Positions 32,075 to 40,496 of a stretch of 64,000 nt of DNA are shown here, piece after piece (the stretch's first letter is position 1; each line of letters opens with the position of its first letter). The notes below the pieces were generated by a model, which searched no databases, was not told where the DNA came from, and was given only the letters and a program-made list of their open reading frames with translations. The translations under genes were made by a program, and so were the position numbers. This stretch comes from Sphingobium sp. Leaf26 (GTDB taxonomy: Bacteria > Pseudomonadota > Alphaproteobacteria > Sphingomonadales > Sphingomonadaceae). The stretch lies in NCBI RefSeq assembly GCF_001421665.1, contig NZ_LMKV01000001.1:479038-543037 (forward strand), written 5' to 3'.

Positions 32075-34468
32075 ATGGCAGTTTCCACGACCGACACCTA
32101 TGCCGGGCCTTTTGTGCCCAATGGCGTAACGGTCGAATTCCCGTTCACGTTCAAGGCGATGGGCGAAAGCGAGATCCGCGTCGAGCTGATCGACGCCGAT
32201 GGCACTGTAACCATCGTCGATCAGGACACCTATGATGTCACGCTGAACGCGGCCGGCGGCTCGGTCATCTTCACCTCCGGCCCCTTCGGCGCGGCGCTCT
32301 ACGTCATTTCCGATCCGTCCTTCTTGCAGGAGATCGCCTTCTCTGCCGGAGGCGCCTATCGGCCCGAGACGGTCAACGAGGCCAACGACCGCGCCGCGGC
32401 GCGCGATCTCGTCCTGAAATCCTCGGTGGATCGCGCGGCCGTCATTCCGGTGCAGGGTGCGACGGACGGCTATATCCCGGTCGTGCGGGATGGCCAGTTC
32501 GCGCTGGAACCCAGCGTCGACGTCCAGATGGAGGTGGTCAACGAGGCAGTCGACCGCGCCGACGATGCGGCGGAGCAGGCGCTGGAAGCCGCCGCCAGCG
32601 TTAGTGCGCTTCGCCTCACCTTCGAAGTGATCGGCGCGCCGCAAAGCCTGTTCGATCTGGGCGTGGTGCCTACTGTCCTGCCGGACGTGCTGGTGGATGG
32701 CGTACAGCAGGCCGGGCCTAACAGCCCATCGCCGCTGTGGAACGTCACTGGCCAGTGGCTCACCCTGTCGCATGATGCCGATCCCGGCCAGACGGTGACG
32801 GTTGAAATCGGCTTCGCCTCGATCAAGCCGGCGGTGCTGGCGGAAAATGTGCTGGGGCTTGATCCCTTCATCCCGATCGCGCCTTTCAGCCATGCGGCAA
32901 GCTATGCGCCGGGCACGATCGGCGACCGCTACAAGCGCTGCGTCTTCGTCACGGACGCGCCCTATCTTGCCTCGCCCACGCAATCGGCGGCGTTCAACCA
33001 GGCGGCGTTCAACCAGGCCATCGCTGATGTGGGCGAGGCTGGCGGCGGCATCGTCTTCGTGCCGGCCGGCAATTATTCGCTGACCAATGCCAATCCACCC
33101 GCCGATATCCCGGACAACACTGGCGACGCCGATCGCGATGTCATCATCGACATGCAGTATAACAATGTGCAGCTGGTCGGCGACGGCCGTGGCGCAACGA
33201 TCCTGACGAACACGCTGGCCAACAGCAGCTATTCCCATTTCATCAAGATCGGTCGCCGCATCCCGGCTGTCGCGCCTGTCCATAATGTGCAGGTCCGCAA
33301 CCTGTCTATCGTCGGCAATTGGGACGTCGGAAAGCTGACCGGCACGGTCTACACCAACAGCGGTATCGACGTCTCCAACGGCTGCACCAACATTCGGCTG
33401 GAAGTGCTGTCGATCACGCACTGCGGCGGCTACGCCATCGGCATGCAGCGGGACGCCTTCAAGTTCTGCGCAATTCGAGACGTGTTCATCACCGACATCG
33501 CCTATGACGGCATCGACTGGAAGATGGATGTCAACGACAGTGGCTATGGCAACATCGTCCAGCATGTCACCGTCCTGCGCTTCGCACTCGTGCAGGACAT
33601 GGTCGATGGCCGGCAGGCAGGTATAGACGTGCGTCAGGGCGTGGATGTACGTGACTGCTACGTCGGCGAGTATGGTGCCGGCTCGGCCGGCGTGCGGGTC
33701 AATACGCCGTTCGACAATGGCTTCGTCAAGAAGAGCGTCATCGACAATATCAAATGCTATGCGGCCACAAATGTCGACACTTATGGCCTGCATATTACTG
33801 GCAATGGTACGCAAGTCAGCAACATCTACACTGGCGGCTGCGAACAGGATGTGTGGTGGCGCGCCACGAACAGCCAGCTGGTCAACCTGATCGCGAACAA
33901 TGGCGTGAACGGTCTGCGCATTTTTGCGGCGGCCGGCGAGACATTGCAAAATTGTCAGTTCAGCAACATCCGCACCACGGGCAATAGCGGCCATGGCATC
34001 CGGATCGATGGGGACGGCACGGTCGCGGCGATGGTTTTCAGCAATGTCGTGTCGATCAGCAACACGCAATCGAACCTCATGATCGCCGCCAATTGCAACG
34101 ACCTGATGTTCATCGGCGGCGACATCCCCAGCGGCATCCAGGACAGCGGCGTGGACACGCGCTTCGTCGGCGTGTCGGGTGACTGGAAGCTGCGGGCGGG
34201 CCGGAACAAGACGCAATATGTCGAGACGAGCGGCGATGCGAACGGCAATTATCTGCGCGGGGTTTCCGTGCCGGCCGTGCCGAAGCCGTTCGTCGTGGAG
34301 GCGGATGCGAACAGCGGAGATCTTGTCCTGAATGCGCGACACGCGGCGGCCTATCTGCGGATGGGTGACGGCATCCCCTACACCGCCTCGGCCGACGCGC
34401 CGATCGTGGGCTATTTCCCGGTCAAGGATGCGGCAGGCAATGTCCGCAAGCTGGCGGTGCTGCCATGA
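32075..34468 (+). CDS. Tailspike 1: T7-type attachment domain plus beta-helix
   Basis: 797 residues. Residues 1-150 match the T7 tail-fibre N-terminal domain (YAGPFVPNGVTVEFPFTFKAM, SDPSFLQEIAF, AARDLVLKSS), which docks on the tail. After a coiled linker (VNEAVDRADDAAEQALEAAAS) a right-handed beta-helix runs from about 300 to 690 (VFVPAGNYSLTN, VQLVGDGRGATILTN, VQVRNLSIVGNWD), the fold of capsule or LPS depolymerases. Probably the primary receptor-degrading spike. The stop overlaps the next start (ATGA). Confidence 0.85.
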   Translation: MAVSTTDTYAGPFVPNGVTVEFPFTFKAMGESEIRVELIDADGTVTIVDQDTYDVTLNAAGGSVIFTSGPFGAALYVISDPSFLQEIAFSAGGAYRPETVNEANDRAAARDLVLKSSVDRAAVIPVQGATDGYIPVVRDGQFALEPSVDVQMEVVNEAVDRADDAAEQALEAAASVSALRLTFEVIGAPQSLFDLGVVPTVLPDVLVDGVQQAGPNSPSPLWNVTGQWLTLSHDADPGQTVTVEIGFASIKPAVLAENVLGLDPFIPIAPFSHAASYAPGTIGDRYKRCVFVTDAPYLASPTQSAAFNQAAFNQAIADVGEAGGGIVFVPAGNYSLTNANPPADIPDNTGDADRDVIIDMQYNNVQLVGDGRGATILTNTLANSSYSHFIKIGRRIPAVAPVHNVQVRNLSIVGNWDVGKLTGTVYTNSGIDVSNGCTNIRLEVLSITHCGGYAIGMQRDAFKFCAIRDVFITDIAYDGIDWKMDVNDSGYGNIVQHVTVLRFALVQDMVDGRQAGIDVRQGVDVRDCYVGEYGAGSAGVRVNTPFDNGFVKKSVIDNIKCYAATNVDTYGLHITGNGTQVSNIYTGGCEQDVWWRATNSQLVNLIANNGVNGLRIFAAAGETLQNCQFSNIRTTGNSGHGIRIDGDGTVAAMVFSNVVSISNTQSNLMIAANCNDLMFIGGDIPSGIQDSGVDTRFVGVSGDWKLRAGRNKTQYVETSGDANGNYLRGVSVPAVPKPFVVEADANSGDLVLNARHAAAYLRMGDGIPYTASADAPIVGYFPVKDAAGNVRKLAVLP

Positions 34469-36921
34469 AGGGCGACCTCTATCTTGCCCGCCTGCCGGTG
34501 TCGAACATGCCCGTTTCGCCGCAGCTGTTTGGCTATTGCGGGACCGGGATCGCGGCTGATGACGACGTCTTCGCGCTGTGGGCCGAGGCGATCAGGGCGG
34601 GGCGCAGCGGATATATCCCGGCCGGGCGCTACAGGCTGACGCGCACGGTCGACCTGCGCGGCTATGACGTGTCGATCGACTGCCACCCCAATGCGATCTT
34701 CGACGCCTCTACGGCGGATTCGGCCAATCTCATCCAGGGTGCGATATTCATCCTGGGCGGCGGGGAGGCGATGACGCGCCTGCCCGATCTGGCCGCAAAC
34801 ATCATAGTCGATGCCCAGACCGTGACTTTTGCAACAGTCCCGGCGCTGGCGCCGAAAGACATCTTCGTCGTTTATGACAGTGCTGATTATAGCTGGTCCG
34901 CGTCCCGCAATTACTATCGCGCAGGCGAGATGATGCGGACGCTGAGCGTCGCCGGGGCGGTCGTTACCATCGACGCCCCGGCCGCTCGCGCCTATGCGAC
35001 CGGCGGCACCCGCGAAGTCTGGAAACTGACGATGAAGAAGGTCCGCTGGAGCGGCGGCCAGTTCATCGGCAATCCAGCCTATACTGGCGGCGTCGGCCTG
35101 TCCGTGTTTCAGGGCGAGAATATCGCCATCTCCAACATCGCCGGCGGCACCGGTAATGTAATGGCGCTGCTCGCCCTGCGCCGCTGCTACGGCGGCGTGG
35201 TCGACAATCTGACCTATTGGGACGCTTCCCCCGATAGTGCGGTCAACTATGCGACCAGCGTCATCGCCTGCCACGATGTCGCGTTCCGCAACCCCAATGT
35301 CCGGTCGACCCGGCACGCCATCGCTTTCACCGGTGGCAACGTGGCGCTCTCGATCCCCAATCGCTGGTGTACGGTCGAGGGCGGTTTCGTGTCGGGCGGG
35401 CTGTATGCGCTGGACATGCACGGCAGCAACGATCGGTGCGGCTTCCGCGATGTGCAAGTGCGCGGCGGCATCCAGCTGGCGGGGCGGGGCCCGTGGGTGG
35501 ACGGGTGCCGCGTCGTCGGCAACATGGCGGCCAGCAGCGACCCTGGCGCGTGCATCCGCACGACCGACGAAATATTGGACGCCAATATCTCGATCAAGAA
35601 TGTGAAGGTTGACGACGAGGGCACCAAGCGGGCGCTGATCCTCATTCAGTCGATCCGCGAAGGTGGGCTGATCGACATTCACGATGTCCAGTTCGTGGCG
35701 GACAGCACCATCCCCGATTTCGTCGTGAGTATCGATTTTGCGACGGACGCGGCTGGGTCCGTCGATATCGTCATCGACGGCGTCAAGGGCCAAAGCCCGT
35801 CCGGCACCTGCCCGATCGTTCAGGTCAATGTCCCTGTCGGCATTCCGGCGCGGCTCATCCGTATCAGCGACATTGCCGGAGCGGCGGTGCGCTGCACTGC
35901 CTATGCAAACCTGATCGACGTCAGCCGACTGAACAACACGGGCAGCGTGATCGAGGACGTGGTGGTCAACCTGCGCAACGACACGGATGTGCGCATTTCC
36001 AACATCCATGGGCGGCGTAACACGCCTTATGTCAGCAATGCGATGATCGCGGTGCGAGGCAATTCTACGTTCGCGGGCATCTTCACCGCCACCATCAGCG
36101 ACGTTCAACAGCGCGGCACCGAGATTTCGCCGGTCGTGACGGTGGAGCTGGACGTCGCATCCACCGGCTACGCCAAGTCGATCATCCTGAAGGATATCGA
36201 AGGTGCCGCGCCGCGCATTCTGGGGCGTTGCGAAAACGGGCTGATTTCTCGCTGCATCAACAGCCGGTCCGAGCCAGACGGGTGCAAGGTGACCTTGTTC
36301 GCGCACACGGCGCGCCAGCGCGTCGTCATCGAAAGCTGCGATATCCAGCTTGCCAAGCAGTGCGGCATCCTGATCACTGGTCCGGGATCGGCCACGGACA
36401 CGATCGTCATCGTGCGCGACTGCCAGTCCATGAACAACAACCAGTCGAACACGGCATCGACCACGAACGCCAAATCGTCGCTGCTCGCCCAGACGATCGG
36501 CACGGCGCGCATCTATGACAATGAGTTCGGCGACGACCAGGCTGTGGCTACGCAGACGCGGGTTGATGCCATCGTGGATGTCGGCAACCTCATCGAACAT
36601 AGCAATCGCGTGACGGGGACGCTGACGACGCGGACGCGGACGACGATCGGCGCATGGCGCGCGCCTAGCGTGTTGACGGCCAGCGCAGCCTACAACCCGC
36701 CCAATCTGGTGGATGGCGACGGGGCGACGACGACGGTCGCCGTGGTGGGCGCCGCGGTCGGCGACGTGGTGCAGATGACCTTCAGCCTCGATCTGCAAGG
36801 GATCATCCTGGCCGGCTGGTGCAGCGCTGCCGGCACGATCAGTGCGCGGTTCCAGAATGAAACGGGCGGCGCGATCGACCTTGCCAGCGGCACGCTCACC
36901 GCGCGCGTTCAGAAGCTGTAG
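34465..36921 (+). CDS. Tailspike 2: beta-helix protein, 818 aa
   Basis: Starts MKGDLYLARLPVSNMPVSPQLFGYCGTG and lacks the T7-type docking domain of the first spike. A long beta-helix follows (GYIPAGRYRLTRTVDLRGYDV, SIDCHPNAIFDAS, RCYGGVVDNLTYWDAS, NISIKNVKVDDEG). The C-terminal 90 residues (VLTASAAYNPPNLVDGDGATTTVAV, GTISARFQNETGGA) form a separate beta domain as found at spike tips. It may attach to spike 1 in a branched assembly; this is inferred from the missing anchor and the overlapping genes. Confidence 0.8.
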   Translation: MKGDLYLARLPVSNMPVSPQLFGYCGTGIAADDDVFALWAEAIRAGRSGYIPAGRYRLTRTVDLRGYDVSIDCHPNAIFDASTADSANLIQGAIFILGGGEAMTRLPDLAANIIVDAQTVTFATVPALAPKDIFVVYDSADYSWSASRNYYRAGEMMRTLSVAGAVVTIDAPAARAYATGGTREVWKLTMKKVRWSGGQFIGNPAYTGGVGLSVFQGENIAISNIAGGTGNVMALLALRRCYGGVVDNLTYWDASPDSAVNYATSVIACHDVAFRNPNVRSTRHAIAFTGGNVALSIPNRWCTVEGGFVSGGLYALDMHGSNDRCGFRDVQVRGGIQLAGRGPWVDGCRVVGNMAASSDPGACIRTTDEILDANISIKNVKVDDEGTKRALILIQSIREGGLIDIHDVQFVADSTIPDFVVSIDFATDAAGSVDIVIDGVKGQSPSGTCPIVQVNVPVGIPARLIRISDIAGAAVRCTAYANLIDVSRLNNTGSVIEDVVVNLRNDTDVRISNIHGRRNTPYVSNAMIAVRGNSTFAGIFTATISDVQQRGTEISPVVTVELDVASTGYAKSIILKDIEGAAPRILGRCENGLISRCINSRSEPDGCKVTLFAHTARQRVVIESCDIQLAKQCGILITGPGSATDTIVIVRDCQSMNNNQSNTASTTNAKSSLLAQTIGTARIYDNEFGDDQAVATQTRVDAIVDVGNLIEHSNRVTGTLTTRTRTTIGAWRAPSVLTASAAYNPPNLVDGDGATTTVAVVGAAVGDVVQMTFSLDLQGIILAGWCSAAGTISARFQNETGGAIDLASGTLTARVQKL

Positions 36922-36924
36922 CCG

Positions 36925-37284
36925 ATGTCGGACGAGCCAACGACGGCGCAATGGCTGGTGGGCGGCGGCGGGCTGGTGGGCATTGGGGCCGGTGCACGCT
37001 GGCTTATCGAATGGTGGGGGAAACGGGATGAACGCCGGCAGGCGCGGGAGGAGCGCTTGATCGCGCGCGAATCGGCACAGGTGCAGGATCTCAACTCGCG
37101 CATTGATCAGCTGGAAGACAAGCTGACCAAACTTACCGTCGCAGTGAATATCCTGGTCGCGAAGGAGTTCCGCTCAGACCCGAGCAGCCCCGAACTGATG
37201 CAGGTCCAGGCGATCCTGGGCGATGCCTTTCCGCTCCATCTCCATGTCCCGCAGGACATGCACGACACGTTAGGGAGAATGTGA
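36925..37284 (+). CDS. Membrane-anchored coiled-coil protein (holin or i-spanin candidate)
   Basis: 119 residues. One N-terminal membrane segment (WLVGGGGLVGIGAGARWLIEWW) is followed by a charged helix (KRDERRQAREERLIARESAQVQDLNSRIDQLEDKLTKL) and a short C-terminal domain. This layout fits an inner-membrane spanin subunit or a small pinholin-like protein. Part of the lysis cassette; it overlaps the endolysin start. Confidence 0.55.
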   Translation: MSDEPTTAQWLVGGGGLVGIGAGARWLIEWWGKRDERRQAREERLIARESAQVQDLNSRIDQLEDKLTKLTVAVNILVAKEFRSDPSSPELMQVQAILGDAFPLHLHVPQDMHDTLGRM

Positions 37285-37958
37285 TGAGACAGCCCATTTT
37301 CAACGCGATCAAGGCGGCGCGCGGCGGTGCGTCGTTCACCGATGCGGAGGTCGGCCGGGTCGATGCCCTGCTGGACAGCCTGAGCGTCCCCCCCAATGGG
37401 AAGCGCCTGACCAAGCCGGAAGCTTTCTGGGCAGGCCTGCGCAAGGTGACGGGCGCGCTGGATGCGACGCAGGTCGATATCGTCGATCGTTTGCTGGCGG
37501 CGGCCGGCGACTGGCGCACGGGGTGGATGGCCTATGCGCTCGCCACCGCCTGGCACGAGGCGCGCCTGAAGCCGATCGAAGAATGGGGCAAAGGTAAGGG
37601 CAAGGCCTATGGCGCCGTCAATTCGACGGGCAAGGCGCCCTATGGCCGTGGCCTTGTGCAGCTGACATGGCACAATAATTACCAGCGCGCCGACGACGAG
37701 CTGGAGCTGGGTGGCAAGCTGGCGGCCGATTATGATATCGCCCTGTATCCCGATATCGCCGTGAAGATCATGGTGCGCGGCATGGCCAAGGGCTGGTTCA
37801 CCGGCAAGTCGCTCGGCACCTATATGGGCGGCGAGACGGGCACCAAGGCGCAGTTCGTCCAGAGCCGGCGCATCATCAACGGCACCGACAAGGCCGACCT
37901 GATCGCGGGTTACGCCCTGACGATTCAGGATGCGCTCGTAGCGGGAGGGTGGAAATGA
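37284..37958 (+). CDS. Endolysin, GH19 chitinase-like
   Basis: About 224 residues. ALATAWHEARLKPIEEWGKGKGKAYG and YGRGLVQLTWHNNYQRAD follow the lysozyme-like GH19 pattern, with the Glu of WHEA as likely catalytic acid and the YGRGxxQLTW motif lining the cleft. It should cut the glycan strand of peptidoglycan. No signal peptide, so export relies on the holin. Flanked by membrane proteins in a lysis cassette. Confidence 0.85.
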   Translation: MRQPIFNAIKAARGGASFTDAEVGRVDALLDSLSVPPNGKRLTKPEAFWAGLRKVTGALDATQVDIVDRLLAAAGDWRTGWMAYALATAWHEARLKPIEEWGKGKGKAYGAVNSTGKAPYGRGLVQLTWHNNYQRADDELELGGKLAADYDIALYPDIAVKIMVRGMAKGWFTGKSLGTYMGGETGTKAQFVQSRRIINGTDKADLIAGYALTIQDALVAGGWK

Positions 37959-38182
37959 CCGACCGCAACCCTCTCATCGCGTTCGGCCTGCTGCTGTTCG
38001 CCATCTGCTACCTCGCTACGGTCGCGGCCTGGCTTGCCGCGCAGGGGAAATATGCAGAGGCTCTGGGCTTCGGCGGGATCACGACGGGCCTCGTGGGCGT
38101 GCTCGGCACCTTTCGCCCCAAGAGTTCCGTGACGATCGACCAGCCGGCGAACAAGCCTGTGCCGGTGGAAGAGCAGCCATGA
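37955..38182 (+). CDS. Holin candidate, 75 aa
   Basis: ATGA overlap with the endolysin gene. Two hydrophobic stretches (LIAFGLLLFAICYLATVAAWLAA and ALGFGGITTGLVGVLG) around a short charged loop (QGKYAE) and a polar C-terminus ending PVPVEEQP. Size and place after the endolysin fit a class II holin that opens the membrane. Confidence 0.65.
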   Translation: MTDRNPLIAFGLLLFAICYLATVAAWLAAQGKYAEALGFGGITTGLVGVLGTFRPKSSVTIDQPANKPVPVEEQP

Positions 38183-38520
38183 GGCTCCGACGCATCCGCT
38201 TCAAGGACGGCCGGGCGCCGATCGAGGTTCTGCACACGCCACAGGACTTCGATTTCGGCGATAAGGCGGAGAGCCTGCGCGGCGCGCTGATGGGGTGTGC
38301 CAAGGCGGTGGTCGGTTTCGACCGGTCGGACGCGGCGCTCGACGGCTTCATCGTGCTGGGCTTCTTCGACAACGGCACCCGCTCCCTTGGGTTTCGAATG
38401 CCGGCCCGTATCCCCCGCGAGCTGCTGCCCGCCTATGTGGCCGAGATCCTGCGGACGGACGTCATCACTGAGAAGGAGGCTACGACCGTGTTCGACCAGC
38501 GCTTCGAGTGGGTGGAATGA
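38179..38520 (+). CDS. Hypothetical late protein, 113 aa
   Basis: ATGA overlaps at both ends inside the lysis cassette. Soluble, with RRIRFKDGRAPIEVLHTPQDFDFGDKAESLRGALMG and a helical C-terminus (LLPAYVAEILRTDVITEKE). No family recognised; real by gene packing. Confidence 0.6.
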   Translation: MRLRRIRFKDGRAPIEVLHTPQDFDFGDKAESLRGALMGCAKAVVGFDRSDAALDGFIVLGFFDNGTRSLGFRMPARIPRELLPAYVAEILRTDVITEKEATTVFDQRFEWVE

Positions 38521-38654
38521 TTCGCCTCCTCCCCCTCGCCTTCATCCTGCTCACCGGCTGCGCGCACAATCTCGCCACCTGCGACAACGCCCGCGCGGCT
38601 GCTCAGGCGGCGACGATGGTCATGGCGCGGATTTGTCCGATGCAGGTGCGTTAG
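38517..38654 (+). CDS. Small lipoprotein, o-spanin (Rz1-like) candidate, 45 aa
   Basis: MIRLLPLAFILLTGCAHNLATCDN...: a short hydrophobic signal with lipobox LTGC (Cys at residue 14), then about 30 mature residues. The ATG overlaps the previous stop (ATGA). Small outer-membrane lipoproteins at the end of lysis cassettes usually act as o-spanins that fuse inner and outer membranes at lysis; the matching i-spanin could be the 36925 gene. Its 3' end overlaps the convergent 38620 gene by 35 bases. Confidence 0.6.
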   Translation: MIRLLPLAFILLTGCAHNLATCDNARAAAQAATMVMARICPMQVR

Positions 38655-38772
38655 CGTCGATGCCGGGCAGCCGGACGCGGCCGATCTCGGTGCATTTGAG
38701 GGTGTCGCCGTCGATCGGAGCGCGCTCAGGTTGTGGCGTCCAGATGGAGAGCAGGAGGATGGGGAGGATCAA
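38620..38772 (-). pseudogene. Truncated staphylococcal-nuclease-type gene, 50 aa
   Basis: TTG start overlapping the previous stop (TTGA). After a hydrophobic start (ILPILLLSIWTP) the sequence reads PIDGDTLKCTEIGRVRLPGIDANAPASDKSAP. DGDTLxC and RVRLPGIDA are the first strands of thermonuclease (SNase) proteins, which normally run on for about 100 residues with the catalytic Arg and Glu. Those are absent here, so it is the truncated head of such a gene, last in the leftward operon. Confidence 0.55.
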
Positions 38773-38981
38773 GGCAGGCGCTCTTTCGTGTCGGAGAAGT
38801 TGCGCTCTGCGGCGCGCGCCTCTGCACCGTTCGCAAAAACGACGGTATCAGTGCAATGAATTTCGCGACGCATCCTGGTGTCGTTCCCCATGTGGATGAA
38901 ATGCGGCAAACCCCAGACCTTCACCGCCGACCAGTATTCGTCGCCACGGAAGCCGACGAAATGGATGGCTGGCTGCGCCAT
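38769..38981 (-). CDS. Hypothetical phage protein, 70 aa
   Basis: Starts MAQPAIHFVGFRGDEYWSAVKVWGLPHFIHMGNDTRMRREI, one base after the upstream stop codon. A compact beta-rich protein with conserved-looking aromatic residues, common as a small unknown in phage operons. No function assigned. Confidence 0.6.
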   Translation of the reverse strand: MAQPAIHFVGFRGDEYWSAVKVWGLPHFIHMGNDTRMRREIHCTDTVVFANGAEARAAERNFSDTKERLP

Positions 38982-38982
38982 A

Positions 38983-39267
38983 TCACCCCTCCCCCAAATT
39001 GCGGATGGCGGCGGCGCAGACTTCGTAGGCCATCTGGACACCTATACGGGCATCGGTGACTTCCCCATCTTTGGCTATGAGCGCTGCCACATATGCGGCC
39101 TTGTCATCCGCCACCTCCGCGCACCTATCCCGCTCATCCTTGCGCGTCTCGGCCTCGAATCGGGCTAGGAGTTGCACGGTCGGATGATCGTCAGCCAGAT
39201 AGGAGGCGCATTCGATTTTCGCCGCGATCATGCTGGCCGTGATCGACACGGCGATAGGGTCAGTCAT
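38983..39267 (-). CDS. Hypothetical phage protein, 94 aa
   Basis: Helical, with a charged middle (ARFEAETRKDERDRCAEVADDKAAYVAALIAKD). ATGA overlap with the upstream gene at 39264-39267. No domain recognised. Confidence 0.6.
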   Translation of the reverse strand: MTDPIAVSITASMIAAKIECASYLADDHPTVQLLARFEAETRKDERDRCAEVADDKAAYVAALIAKDGEVTDARIGVQMAYEVCAAAIRNLGEG

Positions 39268-39539
39268 CGGCCGAAACCTGCGTACCTGTGGGATGCCTGC
39301 ATGGCCCGGTATCGCTTCTCCCGACGAAGTGATGCCGCCTCTTGCTTTGGTGTCAGTGGCGCTTTCATCTGATCGTATTCATCCTCATTGAGCAGGATAG
39401 CCGCGTCTGGAACGTCAACCGGGAACGGATCAGGACAACCAATGGTGTAGGCCATACGCCCCCCTCTCTTGCCGGTAACCGCGACGGGTTCGTAATTGCC
39501 GTCGCCGATGCGCGCCCAATAGAATTTAGCCCCGCTCAT
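39264..39539 (-). CDS. Hypothetical phage protein, 91 aa
   Basis: Starts MSGAKFYWARIGDGNYEPVAV, a small beta module, then a helical basic tail (PKQEAASLRREKRYRAMQASHRY). Overlaps both neighbours by four bases. Function unknown. Confidence 0.6.
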   Translation of the reverse strand: MSGAKFYWARIGDGNYEPVAVTGKRGGRMAYTIGCPDPFPVDVPDAAILLNEDEYDQMKAPLTPKQEAASLRREKRYRAMQASHRYAGFGR

Positions 39540-39838
39540 TCGCCCGAACCTCCCTTCTGGAGGGCTTGGCGATAGGCTGGCGCTATGTCTTTGCCGTCAC
39601 CATCGACACGCGGCACCATCATCCAGTCTTTGGCGCGCTCATCATCTGACATGAACGAAAACGGCGACATTTCGCCATCGTCATCTTGCGTTAGCACGCC
39701 ATTATGCAAAATCATGATCGGGCTGCACCAATGCGGACGGCGCAATGCGCAATCGACGGCCAACAGGTTGGCGAAAGCCTGCTTCCACGTCAGGCCAGAT
39801 AGCAGCACCGGGGCGATCTGCGGCATAATATCGCTCAC
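39536..39838 (-). CDS. Second Tad2-like (DUF2829-type) protein, 100 aa
   Basis: GTG start overlapping the upstream stop (GTGA). LTWKQAFANLLAVDCALRRPHWCSP, a middle strand (MILHNGVLTQDDDG) and SPFSFMSDDERAKDWMMVP repeat the Tad2 pattern: helix, R..W, then D-x-x-x-x-DW near the end. It is more divergent than the 7082 protein and lacks the extra N-terminal domain. It may bind a different signal nucleotide; the assignment is by pattern. Confidence 0.55.
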   Translation of the reverse strand: MSDIMPQIAPVLLSGLTWKQAFANLLAVDCALRRPHWCSPIMILHNGVLTQDDDGEMSPFSFMSDDERAKDWMMVPRVDGDGKDIAPAYRQALQKGGSGE

Positions 39839-40284
39839 GCCTTCCCCTCCCCGCTCTGGAGGGCACAGGTGCACGGATCGGCGTGGGCTTCTGGCAGTTC
39901 GCCGCCCTCATCATCATAGCAGACGCGCGATGCGAACCGCTCCAGTGCATTGCCTAGCGCATTGATTATTGCCGCATCTTCGGGCGCGGCTCCGTCCATA
40001 ATCTCCCACGCTTCCCGGCCCGCCACTACAAGGGTCACGACGTCGGATGGCAGAGCCTTCTCCGCTGGCTCCTCGGAGACAGGGAGTGCGCCAATAGCAG
40101 CATCCGCCATTCGGTAGATTCTCTCTCGATGCTCATCTGCATCATGATCTTCCGTCAGCGCGCCGGGACATGTTCCGCTGTCGCACCCGTCGCCGTCGAA
40201 GCCGGGGCACTGCTCGTAAATATCAACCCCCAGCACCGTCGCTATCGCCTTCGCGACGGCCTCGCGTGTTGTGTCGTCGGTCAT
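39835..40284 (-). CDS. Hypothetical protein with cysteine cluster, 149 aa
   Basis: Start MTDDTTREAVAKAIATVLG with GGGAG upstream. Residues about 27-42 contain CPGFDGDGCDSGTCPGA, three cysteines that could hold a metal, and the C-terminus has DPCTCALQSGEGKA. The body is helical. No family recognised. Confidence 0.6.
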   Translation of the reverse strand: MTDDTTREAVAKAIATVLGVDIYEQCPGFDGDGCDSGTCPGALTEDHDADEHRERIYRMADAAIGALPVSEEPAEKALPSDVVTLVVAGREAWEIMDGAAPEDAAIINALGNALERFASRVCYDDEGGELPEAHADPCTCALQSGEGKA

Positions 40285-40307
40285 CTCATCACTCCCTTCC
40301 CTCAATG

Positions 40308-40496
40308 TCATATGTCCCTCGCTGGTTTGATGCCAAGGTCGAGCCGGCGCGCCAGCATCTCGCTCTCGCGCCGCTCAGGCAGGGCCAGCTGCCAATATTC
40401 CACGCGCAAGCCGATCTCGTTCACCTCGCGCAGCTTCGCGTCCTCGGCCGGCGTCCATGGTGGTGATGGCGGCCGGGCCTTGCGGCGGCGTTTCAC
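40308..40496 (-). CDS. Small SANT/Myb-like basic protein, 62 aa
   Basis: GTG start overlapping the DUF1643 stop. KRRRKARPPSPPWTPAEDAKLREVNEIGLRVEYWQLALPER looks like one tryptophan-anchored three-helix unit (WTPAED...L), similar to SANT/Myb-type DNA-binding repeats. DNA binding is inferred. Confidence 0.5.
   Translation of the reverse strand: MKRRRKARPPSPPWTPAEDAKLREVNEIGLRVEYWQLALPERRESEMLARRLDLGIKPARDI

Noticed and set aside
13140..38654. Diversity-generating retroelement, expected from BPP-1-like capsid genes
   Set aside because: No reverse transcriptase, no template/variable repeat pair and no variable-domain tip seen in the tail genes.
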